Notes: generated by a model not told the origin, from the letters alone. Shown: positions 36,434-46,052, counted from the first letter of the stretch. The stretch: 64,000 nucleotides of DNA from Actinomycetospora endophytica (GCF_021026375.1 NZ_JAJNDB010000009.1:186001-250000); one strand, 5' to 3'. Program-made: numbers and translations.

Positions 36434-36532
36434 CAACTCCCCGACCGACTCATCCCCCGTGGGTGAGCCGCGGGACCGGCGACGTCACGAGCATGGCGCC
36501 GAGTCCCGATGTGATCGTGGAAGGAGTCGGCG

Positions 36533-38167
36533 ATGTCGCTCGACGACGCGGAACGATCGGCCGTCGGCCGACCCAACATCCTGTTGATCACGACGGACGA
36601 GGAGCGGTACCGCCTGCCCCGCGCGGACGGCTTCGCCCTCTCCGCCCGCGAGCGCCTGGCGGAGAACGGGACGACCTTCGACCACTACTACGTGGCGTCC
36701 GCGATGTGCAGCTCGTCCCGCTCGGTGATCTACACCGGCCGCCACATGCCGAACACCGAGATCTACGACAACGACAACATGCCCTACGTCCGGCCGCTCG
36801 ACCCGTCGTTGGGCACGCTCGGGACGATGATGCGCGAGGTCGGCTACTACTGCGCCTACCAGGGGAAATGGCATCTCTCGAACGCCTACCGGGCACCCGG
36901 TGACACCCGCAGCACCGAGCACGCCCTCGAGCCGTACGGGTTCTCGGAGTTCAACGACTGGGGCGACCTCGACGGCGGGGCCTGGGCCGGACTGACGGTC
37001 GACCCGGTGATCGCCGGGCAGGCGGTGAAGTGGCTGCGCAACCGGGCCGCCTCGGTGCGGGCCGAGCAGCCGTGGTTCCTCGCCGTGAACTTCGTGAACC
37101 CGCACGACGTCATGAGCTACGACTACGGTGGCCGGCGGGCCGTGACCCCACCGCCCAACCTGGCCGAGGCGATGGTGGTCCGCCCGCCGGCCGACATCCC
37201 GCTCTACCGGCGGACGTGGGACGTCGAGGTGCCCGACAGCAACCACGACGATCTCACCGGCGCCGCTCCCGCCGTCCGGGAGTACGCGGACGTCATGCGG
37301 ACGATGTTCGGTCCGGTCGTCGACGAGCAGAGCTGGCGGCTGGGGCTGAGCTTCTACCTCAACTGCACCCGCGACGTGGACCGCAACATCGCCGTCGTGC
37401 TCGACGCGCTGGCCGCCAGCGGTCAGGCCGACCGGACCGTCGTGGTCTTCACCTCCGACCACGGCGAGCTCGCCGGCTCGCACGGCCTGCGCCAGAAGGG
37501 CAACCTCGTCTACGACGAGAACTTCCACGTGCCCCTCGTCATCGCCCACCCCGACGCGCCGGGCGGTACCCGGACCGACGAGCTGGCGTCCGCGGTCGAC
37601 CTGGCGCCCACGGTCCTCGAGCTCGCGGGGCTGGACCGCGACCAGATCGCCACCCGGTTCCCGGACCTCCCCGGCCGGTCCCTCGTCCCCGCGCTCTACG
37701 GCGGCTCGAGCGGCCGCGAGGGGGTCCTCACCGCGGTCGAGGCGATCACGACCCTCGACGCGGGCTTCTGGCGACGCCTGGGCGACGAGGGAGCCGGGGG
37801 GATCCGGTCCGGCGAGCTTCGGCCGGACTGGACGAAACGGGGGTTCCTGCGCGGCTACACCGACCGGCGCCACACCTTCGGGCGGTACTTCTCGCCGCTC
37901 GAGCCGAACCGGCCCCGCACCCTCGACGGCCTGCTCGCCGACAACGACGTCGTGCTCTACGACCGCGAGACCGATCCCGACGAGCAGGTGAACCTCGCCG
38001 CCGACCCGGCGCACCGCGACCTCGTCGCCGAGCTCTCCGGACGCCTGGAGGCCCTCATCGACGCCGAGATCGGCCCGGACACCCGCGCCTGGGTCCCGGA
38101 GCGTCCCCGGCTGCTCGGCTGGCCGACATGGCGGGGGGACGCCGTGCCGGCCGGGCGGTCGGCCTGA
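36533..38167 (+). CDS. Sulfatase-family hydrolase with variant active-site motif
   Basis: 544 residues of the alkaline phosphatase/sulfatase superfamily; no signal peptide. NILLITTDEERYRLP gives the first metal ligands, QGKWHLS the conserved Lys/His, and VFTSDHGELAGSHGLRQKG the later metal site. At the position of the formylglycine motif C-x-P-x-R it has Cys59-Ser-Ser-Ser-Arg63 (ASAMCSSSRSVIYTGR), so Cys and Arg are kept but Pro is Ser. Closest by feel to arylsulfatase A/choline-sulfatase-type enzymes; a phosphonate or phosphodiester substrate is also possible. AAGGAG lies six bases before the ATG. Confidence 0.88.
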   Translation: MSLDDAERSAVGRPNILLITTDEERYRLPRADGFALSARERLAENGTTFDHYYVASAMCSSSRSVIYTGRHMPNTEIYDNDNMPYVRPLDPSLGTLGTMMREVGYYCAYQGKWHLSNAYRAPGDTRSTEHALEPYGFSEFNDWGDLDGGAWAGLTVDPVIAGQAVKWLRNRAASVRAEQPWFLAVNFVNPHDVMSYDYGGRRAVTPPPNLAEAMVVRPPADIPLYRRTWDVEVPDSNHDDLTGAAPAVREYADVMRTMFGPVVDEQSWRLGLSFYLNCTRDVDRNIAVVLDALAASGQADRTVVVFTSDHGELAGSHGLRQKGNLVYDENFHVPLVIAHPDAPGGTRTDELASAVDLAPTVLELAGLDRDQIATRFPDLPGRSLVPALYGGSSGREGVLTAVEAITTLDAGFWRRLGDEGAGGIRSGELRPDWTKRGFLRGYTDRRHTFGRYFSPLEPNRPRTLDGLLADNDVVLYDRETDPDEQVNLAADPAHRDLVAELSGRLEALIDAEIGPDTRAWVPERPRLLGWPTWRGDAVPAGRSA

Positions 38168-38237
38168 CGCCGGGTGGGAGATCCCGTCGCCGTCGGGCAC
38201 GGTGGGCCCCGTCGTGATCACGCGAGGAGGCCCGGCG

Positions 38238-39182
38238 ATGGCGCTGTCGACGACGTTCACCGAGCGGTTCGGGATCTCCCACCCGATCGCGCTCGCCCCG
38301 ATGGGCGGTGCGGCGGGCGGCGCGCTGGCCGCGGCGGTGTCGAACGGCGGCGGGCTGGGACTGCTCGGTGCCGGTTCGGGTGGTGACCCGGCGTGGGTGG
38401 AGCGCGAGCTCGACGTCCTCACCGCGACGACGACCGCGCCGTGGGGCGCGGGCTTCCAGTGCTGGGCGGCCCCCGTCGATCTCGTGGCGCGGACGCTCGA
38501 GCGCGGACCGGCCGCGATCATGCTCGCCTTCGGTGACCCGACGCCCTACCTCGACGCGGTCCGCGGCAGCGGTGCGGCCCTGATCCTCATGGTCACCGAT
38601 CTGGCGGAGGCGCGGCAGGCCGTCGAGCTGGGCGCGGACGTCGTCATCGCGCAGGGCTCCGACGCCGGCGGGCACGGCGGGTCCCGCGGCACGCTCGGCT
38701 TCGTCCCGGTCGTGGCGGACCTCGCCGGCGGCATCCCGGTGCTGGCCGCGGGTGGGATCGGCGACGGGCGCGGGGTGGCGGCGGCGCTGACGCTCGGGGC
38801 GGCGGGCGCGCTGATCGGCACCCGGCTGCTGGCCAGCCCGGAGGCGCTGGTGTCGGCCGCGTACGGGAAGGCCCTGCTCGAGAGCGGCGGGGAGGACACC
38901 GAGCGGTCGCGGGTGTACGACATCGCCCGGGAGTCGGCGTGGCCCCGGCGCTACACCGGCCGGGCCCTGAGCACCCCGTTCTCCCGGCGCTGGCGCGACC
39001 ACGAGGAGGAGCTCCGGGACGACGCCGGGGCACGGCGGGAGTTCACCGACACCGAGGTGGTCTGGGCCGGGGAGTCGCTCGACCTCGTGACCGACCTGGT
39101 CCCCGCCGCCGAGATCGTCGGCACGGTCGCCGCGGAGGCCGGGGACGCGCTGCGCCGGGCCGGGCGCGCCGTCGTCGACTGA
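38238..39182 (+). CDS. Nitronate monooxygenase-like flavoprotein
   Basis: 314-residue FMN barrel of the 2-nitropropane dioxygenase/NMO family. ISHPIALAPMGGAAGGALAAA opens the barrel, AQGSDAGGHGG holds the conserved active-site His and flavin contacts, and VLAAGGIGDGRGVAAALTLGA and GALIGTRLLASPEA are the phosphate-binding strands. GAGGAGG at 38224-38230 is seven bases from ATG 38238, which decides the start. It could equally be an enoyl-ACP reductase-like or other member of the family. No regulator is adjacent. Confidence 0.88.
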   Translation: MALSTTFTERFGISHPIALAPMGGAAGGALAAAVSNGGGLGLLGAGSGGDPAWVERELDVLTATTTAPWGAGFQCWAAPVDLVARTLERGPAAIMLAFGDPTPYLDAVRGSGAALILMVTDLAEARQAVELGADVVIAQGSDAGGHGGSRGTLGFVPVVADLAGGIPVLAAGGIGDGRGVAAALTLGAAGALIGTRLLASPEALVSAAYGKALLESGGEDTERSRVYDIARESAWPRRYTGRALSTPFSRRWRDHEEELRDDAGARREFTDTEVVWAGESLDLVTDLVPAAEIVGTVAAEAGDALRRAGRAVVD

Positions 39183-39233
39183 CGCGCCGTCGAACGACCC
39201 CCGCGCCGCCCGATCGGCGGATACTCCGGGGAC

Positions 39234-39644
39234 ATGGACCTCGACGCGGCACGCGACTTCCTCCGCACCCACCACCACGCCGTCCTCGCGACGACCCGCT
39301 CCGACGGCGCCCCGCAGCTCTCGCCGGTCGCCGTCGGGATCGACGGGGACGGCGCCGCCGTCATCAGCACCCGGGAGACCGCGGTGAAGACGAGGAACCT
39401 GCGCCGGACGCCGCGCGCGTGGCTCGCCGTGCTCAACGACGGGTTCTTCGGGGAGTGGGCGCAGGTCGAGGGTGACGTGGAGATCGTCGACCTGCCCGGC
39501 GCGCTCGAGCACCTGCGCGCGCTCTACCGCCAGGTCGCGGGGGAGCACCCCGACTGGGCGGACTTCGACGCGGCGATGGAGCGCGAGAAGCGGGTCGCGG
39601 TGCGCATCCACCTCGACCGGGCGGGCCCGACCGTGAGCGGCTGA
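39234..39644 (+). CDS. PPOX-class F420-type oxidoreductase (Rv1155-like)
   Basis: 136-residue split-barrel flavin/deazaflavin-binding protein. [24 protein letters not shown], then [21 protein letters not shown], and a final [10 protein letters not shown] strand fit the PPOX family. The ParTtR pattern of short actinobacterial members suggests coenzyme F420 rather than FMN, but this is inference. The substrate is unknown. It is separated from the NMO gene by 51 bases and from aspS by 73 bases. Confidence 0.85.
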   Translation: MDLDAARDFLRTHHHAVLATTRSDGAPQLSPVAVGIDGDGAAVISTRETAVKTRNLRRTPRAWLAVLNDGFFGEWAQVEGDVEIVDLPGALEHLRALYRQVAGEHPDWADFDAAMEREKRVAVRIHLDRAGPTVSG

Positions 39645-39653
39645 GACGTCGAA

Positions 39654-39686
39654 TAATCTGGTGTTGTCTGGTGTATGCGCCAGACA
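39654..39686 (+). promoter_or_regulatory. aspS promoter and leader hairpin
   Basis: TAATCT (39654-39659) is a good -10. Directly at the expected transcript start, TGTCTGG (39665-39671) pairs with CCAGACA (39680-39686) around an 8-nt loop. AGGAG at 39702-39706 follows, before ATG 39718. Confidence 0.45.
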
Positions 39687-39717
39687 CCGGACGCGACGAC
39701 CAGGAGATTCACCCCCG

Positions 39718-41556
39718 ATGATGCGCACGCACCCCGCCGGCACGCTGCGCGCCGAGAACGTCGGCGCCACCGTCACCCTCGCCGGATGGGTGGCCCGCCG
39801 TCGGGATCACGGCGGCGTGGTGTTCATCGACCTGCGCGACGCCTCCGGCGTGGTGCAGGTGGTGTTCCGCTCCGGGGAGGTCGCCGAGGCCAGCCACCGG
39901 CTACGCTCGGAGTACTGCGTGCAGGTCACGGGCGCTGTGGAGGCCCGGCCCGGCGGCAGCGAGAACGCCGAGCTGGCCACCGGCGCCGTCGAGGTCAACG
40001 CGACCGGCCTGACGGTGCTCTCCGAGTCGGCCCCGCTGCCCTTCCAGATGGACGAGACGCCCGGTGAGGACGTCCGGCTGCGCTACCGCTACCTCGACCT
40101 GCGCCGCGAGGGGCCGGGGCGGGCGATCCGGATGCGCAGCGACGCGAACAAGATCGCGCGCGACGTCCTGCACGACCGCGAGTTCGTCGAGATCGAGACC
40201 CCGACGCTGACCCGGTCGACCCCGGAGGGCGCCCGCGACTTCCTCGTGCCCGCGCGTCTGCGCCCCGGCAGCTGGTACGCGCTGCCGCAGTCCCCGCAGC
40301 TGTTCAAGCAGCTCCTGATGGTCTCCGGCATGGAACGCTACTTCCAGATCGCCCGCTGCTACCGCGACGAGGACTTCCGCGCCGACCGCCAGCCGGAGTT
40401 CACCCAGCTCGACATCGAGGCGAGCTTCGTCGACCAGGACGACGTCATCGCGCTCGGCGAGGCGATCGTGTCGGCGCTGTGGTCGCAGCTGGCCGGCTAC
40501 GAGATCCGGACACCGATCCCGCGGATGACCTACGCCGACGCCATGGCGCGGTACGGCTCGGACAAGCCCGACCTGCGCTTCGGGATCGAGCTCACCGAGC
40601 TCACCGAGTACTTCGCGGAGACGCCGTTCCGGGTGTTCCGCAACCCCTACGTCGGCGCGATCGTCATGCCCGGCGGCGCCTCGCAGGCCCGCCGGACCTT
40701 CGACGGGTGGCAGGAGTGGGCCAAGCAGCGCGGGGCCCGCGGCCTGGCGTACGTGCTGGTCGGCGACGACGGGCAGGTCGGCATGGGCGGCCCCGTCGCC
40801 AAGAACCTGTCCGACGCCGAGCGCGAGGGCCTGGCCAAGGCCGTCGGCGCGAACCCGGGCGACTGCGTCTTCTTCGCCGCCGGCGCCCGCTCGGAGGCGC
40901 GGGCGCTGCTCGGCGCGGCCCGGGGCGAGGTGGCGCGCCGGCTGGAGCTCATCGAGGAGGGGTCCTGGTCGTTCGTGTGGATCGTCGACGCCCCGTTGTT
41001 CGAGGCCGCGGACGAGGCCACCGCCGCCGGTGACGTCGCCGTCGGGTCCGGGCAGTGGACCGCGGTGCACCACGCCTTCACCTCGCCCACCCCGGAGTGG
41101 GTGGACTCCTTCGAGTCCGACCCGGCGAACGCACTGGCCTACGCCTACGACCTGGTCTGCAACGGCAACGAGATCGGCGGCGGGTCCATCCGTATCCATC
41201 GCCAGGACGTGCAGGAGCGGGTGTTCGCCCTGATGGGCCTCTCGCCGGAGGAGCAGCGCGAGAAGTTCGGCTTCCTGCTCGACGCCTTCTCCTACGGCCC
41301 CCCGCCGCACGGCGGGATCGCGTTCGGCTGGGACCGCATCTGCGCCCTGCTCTCCGGCATGGACTCCATCCGCGACGTGATCGCGTTCCCCAAGACCGGC
41401 GGCGGCTACGACCCGCTGACGGCCGCGCCCGCGCCGATCACCGCACTGCAGCGCAAGGAGGCCGGGGTGGATTCCAAGCCGGCACCGGCGAACCCGGTGA
41501 AGCCGCAGGAGCGGCCGGTGGAGGACAGCGGCTCCGGCGGCGCGACCGGCGCCTGA
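39718..41556 (+). CDS. aspS: Aspartyl-tRNA synthetase
   Basis: 612-residue bacterial-type AspRS. The N-terminal OB-fold has [21 protein letters not shown]. Class II motif 2 is [19 protein letters not shown], with the bacterial GAD insertion at about 300-430, and motif 3 is [15 protein letters not shown]. The C-terminal 40 residues are a polar, Pro/Gly-rich tail. M. tuberculosis AspRS is non-discriminating and makes Asp-tRNA(Asn) for GatCAB; whether this one does cannot be told. ATG 39718 and ATG 39721 are both possible starts. Confidence 0.97.
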   Translation: MMRTHPAGTLRAENVGATVTLAGWVARRRDHGGVVFIDLRDASGVVQVVFRSGEVAEASHRLRSEYCVQVTGAVEARPGGSENAELATGAVEVNATGLTVLSESAPLPFQMDETPGEDVRLRYRYLDLRREGPGRAIRMRSDANKIARDVLHDREFVEIETPTLTRSTPEGARDFLVPARLRPGSWYALPQSPQLFKQLLMVSGMERYFQIARCYRDEDFRADRQPEFTQLDIEASFVDQDDVIALGEAIVSALWSQLAGYEIRTPIPRMTYADAMARYGSDKPDLRFGIELTELTEYFAETPFRVFRNPYVGAIVMPGGASQARRTFDGWQEWAKQRGARGLAYVLVGDDGQVGMGGPVAKNLSDAEREGLAKAVGANPGDCVFFAAGARSEARALLGAARGEVARRLELIEEGSWSFVWIVDAPLFEAADEATAAGDVAVGSGQWTAVHHAFTSPTPEWVDSFESDPANALAYAYDLVCNGNEIGGGSIRIHRQDVQERVFALMGLSPEEQREKFGFLLDAFSYGPPPHGGIAFGWDRICALLSGMDSIRDVIAFPKTGGGYDPLTAAPAPITALQRKEAGVDSKPAPANPVKPQERPVEDSGSGGATGA

Positions 41557-41697
41557 GCTGCGGATGAGCTGCGGATCCGTGGGCGGCGAACGTCACATCG
41601 GTCACCGCCGTCCGCGCACGTAGGGTTACCTGCTGACACCGCCCCGTGTTCGTCCGAACGCGGACGTGCATCGATTCCGAGTTCGTCACGTTCCTAT

Positions 41698-41709
41698 TAC
41701 TCGCGAGTA
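41698..41709. promoter_or_regulatory. Perfect 12-bp palindrome TACTCGCGAGTA
   Basis: Lies 18 bases upstream of a candidate -10 (TAGGGT, 41727-41732) and so in the -35 zone of the following gene. Looks like a repressor operator (TetR-type spacing); the binding protein is unknown. Confidence 0.5.
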
Positions 41710-41742
41710 GCAGACGTGGTGGACGGTAGGGTCCATCGTCTG

Positions 41743-42999
41743 ATGACCCCGCTGACGGCCGACGAATCCGGTGCTCCCTCCCCGTCCGACGCTCCAGGCG
41801 ACCCTCACGAGGACGGGGCGCTGGACCGCACCGTGGCCCTCGCCGAGGAGCTCCTGACCCGTCGCAGCGGGGCGCAGGTCCGCCTCGCGGACGCCGAGGA
41901 TCTGGGCGGCAGCACCCGCTCGCGGGTGGTGCGCGTGCGGGTGTCCGAGAACCCGTTCTCGCTGCCGCGCTCCCTGGTCGTGAAGCACTACGTGGGCGCG
42001 CCGGGTCCGGCGGACGGCACCGACCGGACCGACCCGTTCCCGTACGAGGCGGCAAGCTGCCAGCTCTTCACGGCGCTGCCCGCCGAGGACCGGGCCACCC
42101 CGACCCTCTACGCGAACGATCCCGAGCGGCGCCTGCTGGTCCTCGAGGACCTGGGGCGCTGCTCGACGCTCGCCGACAAGCTGGACGGGGACGACCCCAA
42201 GGCCGCCGAGCGCGCCCTGCTCGGGGCCACGCGCGCGCTCGGGACCCTGCAGGCCGTGACGGCGGCCCGCGAGGGCGACTTCGGGGCCCTGCTGCGCCGC
42301 TCCGGCGTCCGGCACTGGCGGGACCCGCTCGCGGACGACGCCCGTTCCGCCCTCGCCGAGGTGCCCGACCTGCTCGCGCACCTGCTGCGGGTGGAGGCCG
42401 CGCCGGCGGCGGTCTCGCACGCCCGGTCGGCGGCGAGCCTGCTCGGGGGCACCGAGTACCGCGCGTTCAGCCCGTCCGAGGTCTCCCCGGACAACTGCCT
42501 GCTCACCGGGGCCGGGGCCCGCTTCCTGGACTTCGAGTGGGGCTGCTTCCGCGACGTCGCGCTGACCGCCGCGTCGGTCCGGCTGCCGTTCCCGGGCTGG
42601 GGCCGAGCCGCCGTCCTGCCGACCGGCATGGCCGAGGCGATGCACGCCTCATGGCAGTCGGAGGTCGCGGGCGTGTGGCCCGAGCTCGCCGACCCGACGG
42701 TCTCCGGGCCGCGCCACCTGGCCGCCACCACGCTCTGGGTGTGGGTGTGCACCCGCTCGCTGCTCCCGAGCGTCGTCGGGCATGGGCCCGGACCGGAGCA
42801 GGTCGTCGTCGGACGCCCGACCGAGTACGCCGCCGCAGTGCTCGCGAGCTACTGGCGCCGGCTGCGCACCGACGCGGAGCGCCACCGGGAGGACGCCCCG
42901 ATGGCCCTCGCCGACGCCGTCGTCACCGCCCTCGAGCCCTACGGCGGCGACGAGCCGCTGCCGCCGTTCCCGGCCTTCAAGAAGTGCTCCGGACGCTAG
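41743..42999 (+). CDS. Aminoglycoside-phosphotransferase-fold protein with altered catalytic loop
   Basis: 418 residues, distant APH/choline-kinase fold. RRSGAQVRLADAEDLGGSTRSR and LVVKHYVG form the N-lobe with the expected Lys; LLVLEDLG is the hinge. The catalytic loop reads FSPSEVSPDNCLLTG: the Asn is kept, but Glu stands where the catalytic Asp is expected (HxDxxxxN). The metal-binding LDFEWG follows. It may have unusual or lost kinase activity. The start is ATG 41743, ten bases after a TAGGGT -10. The stop overlaps that of the convergent MFS gene. Confidence 0.75.
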   Translation: MTPLTADESGAPSPSDAPGDPHEDGALDRTVALAEELLTRRSGAQVRLADAEDLGGSTRSRVVRVRVSENPFSLPRSLVVKHYVGAPGPADGTDRTDPFPYEAASCQLFTALPAEDRATPTLYANDPERRLLVLEDLGRCSTLADKLDGDDPKAAERALLGATRALGTLQAVTAAREGDFGALLRRSGVRHWRDPLADDARSALAEVPDLLAHLLRVEAAPAAVSHARSAASLLGGTEYRAFSPSEVSPDNCLLTGAGARFLDFEWGCFRDVALTAASVRLPFPGWGRAAVLPTGMAEAMHASWQSEVAGVWPELADPTVSGPRHLAATTLWVWVCTRSLLPSVVGHGPGPEQVVVGRPTEYAAAVLASYWRRLRTDAERHREDAPMALADAVVTALEPYGGDEPLPPFPAFKKCSGR

Positions 43000-44408
43000 G
43001 TGCGCGGCGCACCCAGGGAGCGGTCGGCCAGCGTCACGACCACGAAGAGCACCGCCGCGCCCATCATGAACCAGGCGAGGTGGTGCAGGCCCGGCGTGTC
43101 GGCGCGCGGGCTGAGGAAGACCCCGCCCGCGGTCGAGGCGACGATCGCGCCCAGGTAGTAGAAGGTCCGGAGCAGGCCCGCCGAGGAGCCGATCCGCTCC
43201 GGTGTGGCCTGGTGGTAGACCGCGTTCTGGTTGGCGAGGTTGTTGAGGCCCTGCGGCACCCCGGCCACCAGGGCGACCACGACGACGACCCACACCGCGC
43301 TCGACGGCCCGAGGGTGAGCAGCAGCCCGGCGACCACCACCTGCGTGACCGCCCCGACGAGCAGCTTCCCGCGGATCTCGGGACGCCGGCCGGTGAGCGT
43401 CGAGACGAGGATCCCGGTGCCGAACACCGGCAGGAGCACGAGCCCGGCGAGCGACGGGTCGAGACCCAGCCCGCCGTCGTCGGGGGATCCCTCCTCCAGC
43501 CACTGCGTGAATCCGTAGAGCAGGGAGTACGACGACACCGCGGTGAGGAGGGAACGCGCGTAGGTCGCGAGCAGCGGCCCGTTGCCGCCGAGCAGGCGCA
43601 GGTCGAGGAACGGCGACGACGCCCGCAGCTCCCACCACACCAGGCCGGCCGCCGCGAGGACCGCGATCACCGGCAGGAACCACAGCCAGGACTCCGGGTG
43701 GACGAGGAAGAGCAGCAGCGCGACCAGCGCGACGGTGAACAGCGCGATGCCGGCGAGGTCGATGCGCGACGCGAGCCCGGTGCGGGTGCTGCGGTCGGCC
43801 AGCGGCTCGCGGGGGAGCCGCCACGCCCCGAGCGCCAGGCACGCGAGGGCGAGCGGCGCGTTCACGGCGAAGGTCGCGTGCCAGCCCCCGACGGCGATGA
43901 GCAGGCCGCCGAGGGTGGGCCCGATGACGGCGACGGTCTGGGTGGAGACGGCGAGGATCGTCAGGATGGTCTGCGGGCTGTCCCGCCCGGTGCGCTGCGC
44001 CTCGGAGCGGATGAGGTGCATCGCGGCCGGATAGCCGGCGCAGGTCCCGAACCCGATGAGCACCCGCGCGACGACGAGCACGCCGAGCGCCGGCGCGAGT
44101 GTCCCGAGCACGCCGCCGACGCCGATGAGCACCGACCCCACCAGGTAGAGCCGCCGCGGTCCGTAGAGGTCGATGAGCCGCCCGACGACGGGCTGCCCGA
44201 CCGCCGTCGCGAGATAGAGCCCCGTCACCAGCCACGCGGTCTCCGACGCGGGCGCCGAGAACGCGACCCCGATCGGGATCAGCGCGACGGCGAGCATCGT
44301 CGAGTTGATCGGGTTGAGGATCGCGCCGAGGATCATCGGCAGGATCAGCCGGCGATCGAAGGCCTCGGCAGCCTCGTCGTCGGGACGCGAGCGGCGGAGC
44401 GCCCTCAA
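42996..44408 (-). CDS. MFS transporter (DHA2-like)
   Basis: 470 residues, with a multi-pass pattern of about 12-14 segments. LILPMILGAILNPINSTMLAVALIPIG is typical of the first helix of drug/H+ antiporters. The loop motif appears as GQPVVGRLIDLYGPRRLYLVG, and VIGPTLGGLLIAVGGWHATFAVNAP is the motif C region. A likely multidrug or metabolite exporter. No ATG or GTG fits before helix 1; TTG 44408 overlaps the aminotransferase stop (TTGA), so I take it as a coupled start. Confidence 0.9.
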   Translation of the reverse strand: MRALRRSRPDDEAAEAFDRRLILPMILGAILNPINSTMLAVALIPIGVAFSAPASETAWLVTGLYLATAVGQPVVGRLIDLYGPRRLYLVGSVLIGVGGVLGTLAPALGVLVVARVLIGFGTCAGYPAAMHLIRSEAQRTGRDSPQTILTILAVSTQTVAVIGPTLGGLLIAVGGWHATFAVNAPLALACLALGAWRLPREPLADRSTRTGLASRIDLAGIALFTVALVALLLFLVHPESWLWFLPVIAVLAAAGLVWWELRASSPFLDLRLLGGNGPLLATYARSLLTAVSSYSLLYGFTQWLEEGSPDDGGLGLDPSLAGLVLLPVFGTGILVSTLTGRRPEIRGKLLVGAVTQVVVAGLLLTLGPSSAVWVVVVVALVAGVPQGLNNLANQNAVYHQATPERIGSSAGLLRTFYYLGAIVASTAGGVFLSPRADTPGLHHLAWFMMGAAVLFVVVTLADRSLGAPRT

Positions 44409-45565
44409 GAGATGAAGCGGGCGATGCGCTCCAGTGCCTGCTCCAGCTGGGGGAGCGCGGTCGCGTACGAGCACCGGACGTGGCCCTCGCCCGACGGCCC
44501 GAAGACGCCGCCCGGCACCACGGCCACCTTCTCCTGCGTGAGCAGACCCTCGGCGAACTCCTCCGAGCTCATCCCGGTCGTGCGGATCGACGGGAAGACG
44601 TAGAACGCGCCACCCGGCTCCGGGCAGGTCAGCCCGAGCTCGTCGAGGCCCTTGGCGAACAGGCGACGGCGACGGTCGTAGTCGGCGACCATGTCCTCGA
44701 CCTCGTCCTGGGCGGTGCGCATGGCCTCGAGCGCCGCGATCTGGGACATGTGCGGGGCGCAGAGCATCGTGTACTGGTGGATGCGGTGCATGAGCGCGGC
44801 CAACGGCTCGGGCGCGCACACGTAGCCGACCCGCCAGCCGGTCATCGCGTACGACTTCGAGAACCCGCCGAGCAGCACCGTCCGCTCCCAGGCACCGTCC
44901 GCGGCGGACGCCGGGGTGTGGGTGCCCTGGTAGGTCAGCCGGTCGTAGATCTCGTCGGAGAGCAGCCACAGGTCGTGCTCGACGGCGAGGGCGGCGAGGG
45001 CTCGGAGGTCGTCGGCGCTCTGGGCGGACCCGGTGGGGTTCGACGGCGACCCGAACAGGATCGCCTTGGTCCGCCCGGTGACCGCGGCCCCGATGAGCGC
45101 CGGGTCCAGCCGGTAGGCGTCGGCCGGGTCGAGGGCGACGGGCACCGGGGTCCCGCCCGCGAACGCCACGCACGGCGCGTAGGCGACGTAGCAGGGCTCC
45201 GGGACGATCACCTCGTCGCCGGGGTTGAGCAGCGCCCGCAGCGTCAGGTCGAGGCCCTCCGAGACGCCCGAGGTGATCAGGCACTCGTCCTCGGGGCGGT
45301 ACCGCACGCGGTAGCGGTCGGCGAGGTCGGAGCAGACCTCCTCGCGCAGCTCGAGCAGGCCGGAGTTGCTCGTGTACGTCGTGGCGCCGTGCTCGAGGGC
45401 GTGGATCGCGGCCTCGCGGGCGCTCCACGGCGTCGGGAAGTCCGGCTCGCCGACGCCGAGCGAGATGACGCCCTGCATGCTCTGCGCGAGGTCGAAGAAC
45501 TTGCGGATGCCCGACGGCGGGACGGTCTTGACGACCTCCGAGAACGGCTTGGCGGGAGGGGCCAT
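44405..45565 (-). CDS. PLP-dependent aminotransferase (class I/II)
   Basis: 386 residues. FDLAQSMQGVISLGVGEPDFPTP is the substrate-binding N-terminus, GSPSNPTGSAQS the Asn that contacts PLP, LLSDEIYDRLTY the Asp/Tyr pair, and GGFSKSYAMTGWRVGY carries the Schiff-base lysine. GEGHVRCSYA has the carboxylate-binding Arg. Probably an aspartate, aromatic or branched-chain aminotransferase; specificity is not clear. The start overlaps the Lrp gene stop by one base and its own stop overlaps the MFS start, giving a three-gene operon. Confidence 0.93.
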   Translation of the reverse strand: MAPPAKPFSEVVKTVPPSGIRKFFDLAQSMQGVISLGVGEPDFPTPWSAREAAIHALEHGATTYTSNSGLLELREEVCSDLADRYRVRYRPEDECLITSGVSEGLDLTLRALLNPGDEVIVPEPCYVAYAPCVAFAGGTPVPVALDPADAYRLDPALIGAAVTGRTKAILFGSPSNPTGSAQSADDLRALAALAVEHDLWLLSDEIYDRLTYQGTHTPASAADGAWERTVLLGGFSKSYAMTGWRVGYVCAPEPLAALMHRIHQYTMLCAPHMSQIAALEAMRTAQDEVEDMVADYDRRRRLFAKGLDELGLTCPEPGGAFYVFPSIRTTGMSSEEFAEGLLTQEKVAVVPGGVFGPSGEGHVRCSYATALPQLEQALERIARFIS

Positions 45566-46044
45566 CAGGGGGTCACCGACAGACGCTGGTCGGGCTCGGG
45601 GTCGATCAGCAGCTGGCCGTCGTCCTTGTAGCGCCGCAGCAGGAAGTGGGTGCTCGTCGCGGTGACGCGCTCGACGCCGGAGAGCTTCTGCGCGACGAAG
45701 TCCGCGACCTCCTTCATCGACTCGCCCTCGACCTCGACCCGCAGGTCCTGAGCGCCGCTCACGAGGTGCACCGCCCGGATCTCCCGGAACCGCGCGATGC
45801 GCTCGGCGACGTCGTCGAACCCGCGCCCGCGCTCCGGCGCCACGGTGACGTCGACGAACGCGGTCACCCGCTGGTCGCCGAAGCGGTCCCAGTCGACGAC
45901 CGTCTTGTACTTCCGGATCACGCCCGAGGCCTCCCACGCCGCGATCTGCTCGCGCACGCTGGCCTCGTCGATCCCGGTCAGGGTCGCGATGCGCTCGACG
46001 CTCGCGTGCGCGTCCGCCTCGAGCACCGTGAGGATCTCCCGCAT
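45565..46044 (-). CDS. Lrp/AsnC-family regulator
   Basis: 159 residues. An N-terminal winged HTH (VERIATLTGIDEASVREQIAAWEASGVIRKY, about 15-45) is followed by a RAM effector domain (about 60-140), with AVHLVSGAQDLRVEVEG as the ligand-binding strand-turn. It leads the aminotransferase-MFS operon and probably senses an amino acid made or degraded by that aminotransferase. Minus-strand TAGGGT ends eight bases before ATG 46044, so that start is preferred (leaderless) over GTG 46050. Confidence 0.92.
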   Translation of the reverse strand: MREILTVLEADAHASVERIATLTGIDEASVREQIAAWEASGVIRKYKTVVDWDRFGDQRVTAFVDVTVAPERGRGFDDVAERIARFREIRAVHLVSGAQDLRVEVEGESMKEVADFVAQKLSGVERVTATSTHFLLRRYKDDGQLLIDPEPDQRLSVTP

Positions 46045-46052
46045 GAGCACCG

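Noticed and set aside
42537-44603. 688-codon plus-strand frame over the MFS and phosphotransferase genes
   Set aside because: The minus-strand MFS and the plus-strand phosphotransferase in another frame have clear protein features; this one is an Arg/Glu-rich artefact.
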